A stretch of 64,000 bases of DNA, taken from positions 16,013,186-16,077,185 of the forward strand of contig NC_079332.1 in the NCBI RefSeq assembly GCF_029931775.1, read 5' to 3'. Source of the stretch: Euleptes europaea (taxonomy: Eukaryota > Chordata > Lepidosauria > Squamata > Sphaerodactylidae). How positions within the stretch are numbered: position 1 is the stretch's first letter; every line of letters begins with the position of its first letter. Positions 10,735-21,500 of this stretch are shown here, in pieces. Both the position numbers and the translations under genes were made by a program. The notes beneath the pieces are model-generated. The model had not been told where the DNA came from, ran no database searches, and worked only from the letters and a program-made list of their open reading frames with translations.

Positions 10735-11395
10735 TTTCAGGTATGTAGTTGCATCTGCCAGGATGGTAGTGTGGAGACAACAGAACATGTGATATTGTCG
10801 AAGGCTTTCACGGTCAGTTCATTGTTCTTGTAGGTTATCGGGGCTGTGTGACCGTGGTCTTGGTTTTTTTCCCCCTGACGTTTCGCCAGCCGCTGTGGCA
10901 GGCATCTTCAGAGGAGTAACACTGAAGGACAGTGTCCTTCAGTGTTACTCCTATGAGGATGCCTGCCACAGCGGCTGGCGAAACGTCAGGAAAGAAAATA
11001 CCAAGACCACGGTCACACAGCCCGGATAACATACAAGAACCAAAGAACATGTGATATTTGGTTGCAGGGTTTACAGTCAAATTCGGCAAGAATTGATACT
11101 ACCCATTTTGGCTGGCCTTCCAAATAGGCAAAGATCCATCCAACTAACGAAAATACTTTCAGATTGGAATAATGAGAAAACTTATAAAGTCGCCAAATAT
11201 GCAAGGTTATGTATTAAGCATAGAAGTATTTGCGCTGAATGGGCTATAATTAAGCAAATATTAATTTTATTGTAAACATTTTTCCTAATTAGCGTTTTAT
11301 GGAAAGTGAAATACTGTATTTTATCTTTTTAATCAGTGTTAATCCTTTTGTATATCTGCTTTGCTGGTCAATGACCGTAATGAATTGAATTGATA
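10735..11395 (+). mobile_element. LINE 3' coding fragment, split by a Penelope-like insertion
   Basis: The two parts (10735-10796 and 11044-11395) read CSCICQDGSVETTEHVIFGC, then YSQIRQELILPILAGLPNRQ and KTYKVAKYARLCIKHRS. They form a terminal Cys-Cys-His-Cys knuckle and C-terminus shared by several LINE copies here. Confidence 0.72.
10797..11043. mobile_element. Penelope-like inverted dimer with two hammerhead-like motifs
   Basis: A 15-base duplication AGAACATGTGATATT flanks it (10782-10796 and 11044-11058). The two halves are nearly inverted copies with a centre near 10931-10933. The left half, read on the minus strand, has CTGAAGA (10911-10905), a 6-pair stem II, GAAA (10884-10881) and GTC. 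The right half has the same layout on the plus strand at 10946-10990 with a changed first core. Confidence 0.75.
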
Positions 11396-11401
11396 TTGTT
11401 A

Positions 11402-11532
11402 TGGTTGCCAACCTCCATGTACTTGGAGAGAATTGGAGGGCATTGAAGTCCTTCCCATCCCCAAACCCCTCTCTCCTCAGGCTCCACCCCCAAAATCTCC
11501 AGGTATTTCCTAACCCGGAGCTGGCAACCCTA
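11402..11532. mobile_element. MITE-like repeat, family D, internally deleted
   Basis: It has inverted ends GGTTGCCAACCTCC and GGAGCTGGCAACCC with the CTCCAGGTATTTCC inner block. Confidence 0.65.
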
Positions 11533-11792
11533 TTTATTGTGCAGCCAGAGTTACTCTAAAACCTGTATAACGTTATTTGGGATTCATATAAAGATGGGTT
11601 TTGAAAGACGTCCAGAAGAGGAACCCTTTCCCAGGTTTGTATTCTTGGCTGTAGTTCTGGAACAAGAAAATTTAGCGTTAGGTTCTTGTGGTGGATCGCG
11701 AGGGAATTGGGATGCTTGCTTAGGGTTACTGAAAAAAAATACAACAAAACAATTAACGTGACTAATTTTGGGGATTTTTTTTTCATCTTTAG

Positions 11793-12580
11793 GTCAGGGT
11801 TTCCGGTTTCTTCTGTATCTTCAACGAAGGGAGGAAATGACTCTAGCAGAACTCACTCCAAGTCGGCCGTGGGTACAGTGTCTTCGCATCCCCGGGACTC
11901 GCAAAGGGGGGGAAACGGTGACCGTTCCCTGAGGGTTTTGTTTGTTTTGCTTTGGACTCTGCTTTGGTTCAGAAGGGAGAGAAACATGACAACTTCATCC
12001 ATTCGGCGGCAGATGAAAAACATTGTGAACAATTACTCCGAGGCCGAAATAAAAGTCAGGGAGGCAACTTCCAATGACCCCTGGGGCCCGTCCAGCTCCC
12101 TGATGACCGAAATCGCCGACCTGACGTACAACGTGGTCGCCTTCTCCGAAATCATGAGCATGATCTGGAAGCGCCTAAATGACCATGGCAAGAACTGGAG
12201 GCACGTTTACAAGGCCTTGACCCTGTTGGATTACCTGATTAAGACCGGGTCGGAGCGGGTGGCCCAGCAGTGCAAAGAGAACCTCTTCGCCGTCCAGACG
12301 CTAAAGGATTTCCAGTACATCGACCGAGACGGCAAGGACCAGGGCATCAACGTGCGGGAGAAGTCCAAGCAGCTGGTCTCCCTCCTCAAGGACGACGAGC
12401 GTCTCAAGATGGAGAGGGCCCAGGCCCTGAAAACCAAAGAGCGGATGGCCCAGGTGGCCACCGGGCTCGGGAATAACCAGATCACCTTTGGCAGGGGCTC
12501 CAGCCAGCCCAACCTGTCCACCAGCTACTCGGAGCAAGAGTACGGCAAATCCGGAGGCTCGCCGGCTTCTTATCACGGGT
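11793..12580 (+). CDS. EPN2: EPN2 first coding exon: 5' UTR plus ENTH domain
   Basis: A pyrimidine-rich tract ends in AG at 11791-11792, so 11793-11985 reads as 5' UTR and coding starts at ATG 11986. This is the first in-frame ATG of the exon and has A at -3; the frame is open upstream but has no ATG. The exon encodes [17 protein letters not shown] onward, the whole ENTH domain and the linker to YHG. It ends at a strong GTAAGT donor at 12581 and leaves one base of a split Ser codon. It is clearly richer in GC than the introns around it. Confidence 0.93.
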
Positions 12581-15500
12581 GTAAGTACCGCTGGGCAAGC
12601 GAGCCAGGTTTTTTTTAGTCCTTCTGTTCTGTTTCGTGGCTGTGGCTGTTCTGGCGTGGGTGGGGATCAAAGACGAATGAAGATCTTTGGAACGAGTTGC
12701 ACAAAGTCGGCCCTTTTGTGAGGCATGAGCTGACGGGGCTGCACCGTGACAATACAGGATGTTTCCCCGCGGGACGTTTCCCTGCGGTCACCACCGCCGA
12801 CTGCTTTGGGGATTCACCAGCATGGTGTAGTGGTTAAGAGCGGTGGTTTGGAGCAGTGGACCCTGATCTGGCTAATCTGGTGAACCGGGTTGGTTTACCC
12901 ACTCCTCCACATGAAGCCAGCTGGTTGACCTTGGGCTACTCACAGCTTTTTTAGAGCTCTCTCAGCCCCACCTCCCTCACAGGGTGTCTGTTGTGGGGAG
13001 GGGAAGGGAAGGTTATTGTAAGCCGGTTTGATTCTTCCTCAAGTGGTAGAGAAAGTCAACATGTAAAAACCAACTTCTTTTTCTTCCTCCTCCTCCTGAT
13101 TATGCATGCCTTTTCCAACCGTTGGAGGTTGCCTCGCTCTCCCCGCGTGTTTTGCCCACGTTTTCCAGATTCTCGCTAAAACAGCATCCGGAAAACATGG
13201 GGGAAATGAGTGAGGAGAGCGAGGTGACCTCTGATGGTCAGAAAAGGCATGCATAATCAAAAGGAAGCCCCGAAGCAGTCAGCGGGGGTGACCGCGGGGA
13301 AACGTCCTTGCATGAAAGGCTACTGTTGAGAAACCTCCCAGGATGGTTGTCCCGAGGAGCCAGGCGGAGTGTGCATATTACTCCCATTCTGCAGTCACTC
13401 CATTGGTTGCTCACCAGTTACCGGGCTCAGTTTAAGGTATTGGGTGTCACATACACAGTCCTTCATGGCCTTGGTCTCTCACATATGTGGGACCGCCTCT
13501 GTCCCTACGCTCTGCCACCACAGCTTCACTTTGTGGATGCCGCCCTGCAAACGGGCCAAATCTGCAACTGCCCATACCTGTGTGTTCTCCGTTGTGGCCC
13601 CCACCTTGTGGAATGGCATACCTGATGAGACTAGGAAAGCTCCCGCTATCCTAGCTTTCCTCAAATGATGCAAAATGGAATTATTCAAGAGGGATATTTG
13701 CCCAGGTTAAATAGGACTACACTGTAACAGTGTGGTTCAGAAAGAAGCTTGAGGTAAAAGGTTGGGGACTGAAGACTATACCAAAGTGTATAGTTTGTAC
13801 TATTTGTTGCTGTAAGTAGTTTCCTACTTGGAGACCAAGCCCTTTGAGGAAAGGATGATGGACTTGGGAATGTTTGGTCTGGAAAAGAGGAGGCTGAGGG
13901 GGGACACAATTGCTCTCTTGAAGTATTTGAAGGGCTATCACTTAGGGGGTTACCGCACTTGTATTCCCAGCGATGTATTAAGAGTTTGAAAATGTTATAA
14001 AAAATACTGTTCACACTTTCTATGTATTCCCACCGATGTATTAAGAGTTTGAAAACGTTATAAAAAATACTGTTCGCACTTTGTTTGGCCCCTTTAGCTG
14101 TGAAGACGTATTCCAACCATTTATAAGCCGTGGTATCCAAAAACCCTTTTAAAGCAATGTTTTTACAACATTTTCAAACTCTTAATACATGGCTGGGAAT
14201 GCAAAGTGCGGTAACCCCCTTAGAGGAGGGCAGGGAGCTGTTCCTGTTGGCAGCAGAGAATAGGACTCGCAATAATGGGTTTAAATTGCAGGCGGAGAGG
14301 TACCAGCTGGATATTAGGGAAAACATTTTTACAGTGACAGTTGTTCAGCAGTGAAATGGGCTGTCTAAGGTGGTGAGCTCCCCTCTCTGGCAGTCTTCAA
14401 GCAGTGGCTGGAGGAACCCTTGTCAGAGATGCTCTTGGCTGATCCTGCATTATGCAGGGTGTTGGATGAGATGGCCTGTCCGGCCCCTTCCAACGCTATG
14501 ATTCTATGATATAATTTTTGCTTTCGTTTAATGAGTCTTGTTAATACTTATGCGGTGCTTAACCTCTGGTTGGTTTCCAGATTTCGACACAGCAAATCCC
14601 ATTGTATTGTCTATTGGATGTCCCACTCTGTTGATTGTGTTAATTTATTCTGCGTAATCCGCCTCGAGGCCCAATGGGAAAGGCAGACTATCAATAACGT
14701 AAATGAATAAAGAAAGACAGCTGAGAGGCATACTTGGGAAACGGGAGTTCCTTGGCTGGAACGTTCGTTTTGCTAGCGAAGCCATTCACAATGTTATAGC
14801 GAACATAGAAAACATTTTTGCTCCAATGGTCAGAGTAGCATCTACCAAGATGCCACGTCAACCACGAAAGCTCAGACCCTGCCCAAAATTTTGTTAGTCT
14901 TTAAGGTGCTGCTGGACTTCTGTTTGTCATTGCCTGTGTAGCAACCCTGGACTTCCTTGGCGGTCTCCCATCCATGTTCTAAGCTGGGCCATCTCTGCTT
15001 AGATTCCAAGATCTGATGAGATTGGGCTAGCCTGGCCCATCCAGATAAGGGCTCTCTGTACTCTCTAGAACCCATTAATGGGTTTGGCATGCATATGCGG
15101 ATTGTCATTCCTGGTTGCAACCAGGGAAATAATGCATCTCCAGTTTCAAGAAGCTGACACAACTCCTGTATTTAATTGTCTGAAGTACTTCTGCTTGTGG
15201 GTTCTCAGCCTAATGCCAGTAACCCCATCGGGGCCCCAAAGTCCTAGGTCCCTGACTGACAAAGGTGTTATAAGACCATGAACAGTGTCATGTAATGGAT
15301 TATGTTATAAACCTTTAGCAGCGATTCAGCATTCAGGAGTTGCATGTATTCGGAAACTGGCACTTCCTGACTGAAATGCCGTAAAAGAGCCAAGAATGAT
15401 AACTCTCCGAATAATGTGAATGATAACTCTCTTACTTCTTGGGTGGAAAGACCATCTGTTATCAATATCCATTACTTTTGTATCCTGATGGCTTTTTAAA

Positions 15501-18500
15501 AAGTGTGTTATATATTTCTCCTTTCCATTTTCTGGAGTGTGTGTGTTATGTGTGCTTTGCGGTTAGTGGAAAAAAACCACTCTGGTTTCTGGAAGTGCCT
15601 TTCCCCCTCTTTGTGTTCCCTGCTCCCTCGTTGGCTTTCATTCTCACACATTCCGGTAAATTAATTGAGGGTGAAAACTGCTGCCTGTCGTTTCCTGAAG
15701 CTAATTCATGATCAAAGTAGGACCAGTGTAGAGTTACTACAGGAATGCTGCTGATTTGGATGGAATTACCTTCCATATATCTTCCTCTGGAAGAGGTTTT
15801 TATATGCTGACCTTCTCTACCTTTTAAGGAGAATCAAACTGGCTTATAGTCTCCTTCCCTCTCCCCACAACAGACACCTTGTGAGATAGGTGGGGCTGAG
15901 AGAGTTCGGAGAGAACTGTGACTAGCCCAAGGTCACCCAGCTGGTGAATAATGTGCTGTTCCTCCCTCAAGCCCCAAGTCAAAAGTTACTAGATTAAATG
16001 TATGTCTGTTTCCCTTCTCCATTTCAGGAGATAATTGCCCTGTACCATTGATAAGAGTTTCTGTGACCTCTGTGTGAGGCATTTATGAGAACCACCCAAA
16101 TATGCAAAGTGCCCCAGAATGCAGAAACCTAGTCAAATTACAGAAAACCCTCTTTCAAAAGTCACCCCCACCTTATGGGATGGCCTGCCTGAAGAGGTCA
16201 GGAAGGATGCCGCTATGCAAAACTGAATTATTCAAGAGGGTTTTTTTACACAGGCAGTGAGTTAAACTACTAATCGATTCACTGCTGTGTATAGCTTGGT
16301 GAAACTAGGATCCTACTGTGGAATTTAGCATCATTTAATGTGTCACGTTAAGACTTATGCTTTGTTTCAGTTCTGTTTTTAGACCGCTGGTTGGTTCTGC
16401 AACCCTAATCTTATTCCATTGTTTATTGAATGTCCCCTCCCGTCAATTGTATTGACTCGCATAAAGCTGCCTTAGACTGAATCAGACGCTTGGTCCATCA
16501 AAATCAGTATTGTCTACTCAGACCGGCAGAGGCTCTCCAGGGTCTCAGGCAGAGGCCTTTCACATCGCCTACTTACCTGGTCCCTTTAACTGGAGATGCT
16601 GGGGATTGAACCTGGGACCTTCTGCATGCCAAGCAGATGCTGTACCACTGAGCCATAGCCCCTCCCCGACTCACTCTGTGTAATCTGCCTTGAGTCCAAG
16701 TGAGAAAGATGGACTATAAATAATATAAATAAATAAATGAAAATGCCTCAGAGGGGTAGCCGTGTTGGTCTGCAGTAGAAGAGCTAGATTTCGATTCCTT
16801 AGAGAGTGACATGATTTAGGAGGTATAAGCTTTTGAGAGTCAAAGCTCCCTTCTCTTGAAAGCTTGTACCCCAAAAATCTTGTTGGTAATCACTGAAGTG
16901 GGACCCTTTGCAGCAAGCCTTCGGCTAGAGTGAAAACCATGGAGCGGTGTTTTGGTCCCGGCAGACATCTCCCTCAGCAATTCTCATGTGGTTTGTGAAT
17001 CCCAGTACTTAAAAAAAAATGTTTTTTTATTCCAAAGCAGAAACAGAGTAGGGCTTCCGAGGTCAAAATTGGATCTATCCCGTACCATCTTACGTAAACA
17101 TCTGAGTTAACTGTCATGCGCTATGGAATAAAAGTTGCATTGTGTGGCAGTATTACGAAGGCAATCCCCTCTACGCTCAGTCCTTGCAAACAAAGCGTTT
17201 TGCTGATACCGCTGTTATAACTGAAGAATTTTAAAGGGAGGGGGGCAGGGGAATCTGGCAAATACTAGCTTTATTCAGCGGCTTAAATCTCATGTAAAAA
17301 TGTGATGATAGGACAAGGCAGAGGGTTGGATGCATTTGTATTCCCTCCCCCCATGTAAAACTGAATGAAAACGTAGATCACGATGGGTAGCCGTGTTAGT
17401 CTGTCCGTAGCAGCAGAAAAGAGCAGAGTCCAGTAGCACCTTAAAGACTAACCACATTTCTGGCAGGGTGTGAGCTTTCGTGAGCCACAGCTCACTTCTT
17501 TAGTACAACTGGAATATGAGTCCATCTATCCTTAAGTAGAGAAGGGTTAATTAGACACACAGTGGCACTGATGGGATTAGATATGATATGCAGAGGGGTA
17601 CAACTAAGAAGACAATGCATTCTCCTGGACTGAATAGAGATCTGGAGTTCCTGTCTTATTATCAATGCTAATTGCCCCACGCCTACTACCCCTCTACATA
17701 TCACACCTAATCCAATCACACCTGCTAATGTAATTTACTTGTTTTTGACATTTACATGCTATTGCGATTGTGTCTGTTTCACTCTTCTCTACTTAAGGAT
17801 AGATGGCCTCACATTCTAGTTGTATCTGAAGAAGTGAACTGTGGCTCACGAAAGCTCATAACCCTGCCAGAAATTTTGTTAGTCTTTAAGGTGTTACTGG
17901 ACTCTGCTCTTTTCTACTGAACGAAAACATGTTCACTTTAGTCAGTATCTTGCACTGTAAAACACAGCTGTTAATTTAAATCAGGGTGGATAAAAACCAA
18001 TGTTTTTTTTAAAAAAATAATTAAAAAAATCGGATATGAAAATCAGAAGAGCCCTGCTGGATCGGACTAGTGGTCCATCTAGTGCAGCATTCCGTCTCAC
18101 ACAGTGGCCAACCAGTTCCTCTGGAGGGCCAACAACAGGGCATAGAGTCCAAGGCCGTCCCCAGATAAGGACCTCAGAAGAGCCCTGCTGGATCATACCA
18201 GTGAGGGTCCATCTAGTCCAGCATCCCATCTCACACAGTGACCAACCACAGGGTTGTTGTGAGGATAAAATGGAGGGTCCCCTTTGGTGAGAAAAAGATT
18301 AAGGTAAAGGTCCCCTGTGCAAGCACCGGGTCATTCCTGACCTATGGGGTGACGTCACATCCCGACGTTTACCAGGCAGACTATGTTTATGGGGTGGTTT
18401 GCCAGTGCCTTCCCCAGTCATCTTCCCTTTACCCCCAGCAAGCTGGGTACTCATTTTACCACCTCGGAAGGATGGAAGGCCGAGTCAACCTTGAGCTGGC

Positions 18501-21500
18501 TACCTGAAACCGACTTCCGTCAGGATTGAACTCAGGTCGTGAGCAGAGCTTGGACTGCAGTACTGCAGTTTACCACTCTGCGCCATGGGGCTTTTTGGGA
18601 AGAAAGGCAGGTATAAATTAAGTAAACAAATAGGTAAAAAATAATACTGTGTGCTGAAGCTGCTGAATTGACTTCCAGATTCCTCCATCGGAATCTCCCT
18701 CTACCCTCTGTGCTGTGCTTTTGCGCCCCTACTCTCTAGGAGCCGGGCGCGTTCAGTTGGGTCAAACGGGAAGCATCAACCTCTCCACCCTCGATCCTGG
18801 CGCACATAACTTCGAATGTGCTAGTTTCAAAGAAGGGTTGTTAAACAGGGAGGTTTGGGATGGGTTTGCCGAGGCTGATCTTCCAGCTGCTGCCAGACAC
18901 ACACGTTCATGATTGTGCCCCCTCTCTCTCTTTCTCTCCCTTTGTGTTTGCCCATAGCCACCTCGCCTCGAGTGTCTTCCGAATTGGAGCAGGCTCGGCC
19001 GCAGACGAGCGGGGAGGAAGAACTCCAGCTACAGCTCGCCCTGGCGATGAGCAGAGAGGTCGCAGAGCAGGTCGGTTTCTTTGCAGACTGCCGTTCACCC
19101 TCCGCAGTCTGCTCTAAGACATCTGTACGGGGTGGGCAGGGGGTGGTGGTGGAAGGGGGGGCATGCTGGACTTGATGGTTTCTCTTCTTACAAAACCATT
19201 TCTGCTTAAGAAACAGGCCCGTGTGAGAAGCCATGTCCCTGGCTTCCATTGTGGAATGATTGCCTGATGTGGCAATAAGCATTTAGCATGCTTTCAGTTT
19301 GTTAAATGAGGCTTCCTCGGGAGGTGGTGAGCTCTCCTTCCCTGGAAGTTTTTAAGCAGAGGCTAGATGGCCATCTGTCAGCAACGCTGATTCTATGACC
19401 TTAGGCAGATCATGGGAGGGAGGGCATCTTGGCCATATTCTGGGCATGGAGTAGGGGGTCACTGGGGGTGTGGGGGGGAGGTAGTTGTGAATTCCCTGCA
19501 TTGTGCAGGGGTTGGACTAGACAACCCTGGTGGTCCCTTGCAACTCTATGATTCTATGAATTGCAGCCATCTTGCAAACAACTCTATCTCCCTCTTTGTG
19601 TGTGTGAGAGAGAGATGGGGGGTGGAGAACACACTCTATGTGGAAATAATGGAATTACTTGTCTAAACGATGAAGCACAGTTTTCAGTGCTGGACGATGG
19701 GTTTACTGTGTCAGTCTGGTTCTCAGTCCAGGCAATCACACATTCCCTCTGGGAGTGTGGCAGATTTTGGCCCTGTATTAATAAGAAAAGAAAAACTCTC
19801 TGGAGCAGAAAGTTCCCATGTTGATATGGGAGATGTCAGCAAGCTAAGGAGGACTTGGGCAAAGTGTGGAAGCCGTGAGACTGGGTGTGTTTGGGCTCAT
19901 GTTTGTACATTTGCCTCGTCCCTAATGCAGAAAGAGACCTTGTTTTATATCAGGAAGGGCTTTCTCAGTGGTGGCACCCGCATTTTGTAATTTCCTCCCG
20001 AATGGGATCCACCTGCTATCTATCTGCTGCTTTCATTGCCGCGTGAAGACATTTAGAAGGCATTTCCTGAAGTGAACTTCTTGTTTCGCTGCTGCTGCTG
20101 CTTCTAGATAAGCTTTACATGGTTTGTTAGGTATGAGTGGATTCCGTCATTTATGCTCTGGAATTTTTCTGCGGTTCTATGGGTAATTTGGGTTCTTCCT
20201 AGGGTTGCCAGGTCCCTCTTCGCCACCGGCGGGAGGTTTTTGGGGCAGAACCTGAAGAGGGTGGGGTTTGGGGAGGGGAGGGACCTCAATGCCATAGAGT
20301 CCAATTGCCAAAGTGGCCATTTTTTCCAGGGGAACTGATCTCTATCGGCTGGAGATCAGTTGCAAAGAGAGATCTCCAGCTAGTACCTGGAGGTTGGCAA
20401 CCCTAGTTCCAACCCAGTTGCCTTATCAAGGTTCTCCTTTGTTTTTGGACCTGGATAATTGATTCCGCACTAGAAGGTAATGCACTTGAGACTTTTGAAG
20501 TACTTCAAAAATTAAATCAATGTCTTCTTTCAATAATTTTTGTTGTTGTGCATCACACCCAGTTCTATCAGCCCTTATGAAAATAGTCTTAAGTAGGTAA
20601 CATGTGGTAATGGTTGCTTGACTTTTTGCCGCTTTTCCAGGAGGAACGTCTTCGGCGCGGTGACGATCTGAGATTGCAAATGGCTTTGGAGGAAAGTCGC
20701 AGAGATACAGTAAAAATTCCCAAAAAGAAAGAGGTAGGCCCTGGTCTGGGGGCGGGGGGATCCCATTTTTGCAGAGATAGTGAGTGTGAACTAGAGATGT
20801 GCCTTAGAACGATTTATTTATTTTGGATGGTGCCGAGTTGTTTTCTGTTGCCCCAGAAGGCTGGACCAGAACCAACGGGTTGAAATTAAATCCAAAGAGT
20901 TTCCATCTAGACATTAGGAAGAATTTTCTAACAGCTAGAGCGGTTCCTCAGTGAAACAGGCTTCCTCAGGAGGTGGTAAGCTCTCCTTCCCTGGAGGGTT
21001 TGAAGCAGAGGCTATATGGCCATCTGTCAGCAATGCTGATTCTACGACCTTAGGCAGATCATGAGAGGGAGGGCATCTTGGCCATCTTCTGGGCATGGAG
21101 TAGGGAGTCACTGGGGGTGTTGGGGAGGTAATTGTGGATTTCCTGCGTTGTGCAGAGGGTTGGACTAGATGACCCTGGTGGTCCCTTCCCTAGATGACCC
21201 GGGTGGTCCCTGGTGATCCCTTCCAACTCTGAGAACCAGCATGGTGTAGTGCAGGGGTGGGGAACCTTTTTTCTGCCAAGGGCCATTTGGATATTTATAA
21301 CTTCATTCGCGGGTTGTGCATTGTGGCCCTGCCCCCTTTAACCCCTCCATTGTCGCCACTTACGCCCCAAGCCCTCTTGTAGTACAGAGGAAATACGTTT
21401 CTCCATGGCCCGGGTGGGAAAGTCCTAGCAGCTCCATAGCTAATGACTCTTCTACAAGGGGGAAAAAAGGTTCCTTTTCTAGGCAAAACAAACTCACATC

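Larger units (their letters stand above)
13360..14715 (+). mobile_element. L2-like LINE 3' end, split by CR1-C
   Basis: The left part (13360-13735) encodes [20 protein letters not shown] and [20 protein letters not shown], typical of L2 C-termini. The right part (14516-14715) has the GCGTAATCCGCCTCGAGGCC tail ending in AAATGAATAA. Confidence 0.75.

Noticed and set aside
1-11792. EPN2 promoter or 5' non-coding exon
   Set aside because: No CpG island or conserved block was found; the whole stretch is repeats and unassigned intron-like sequence.
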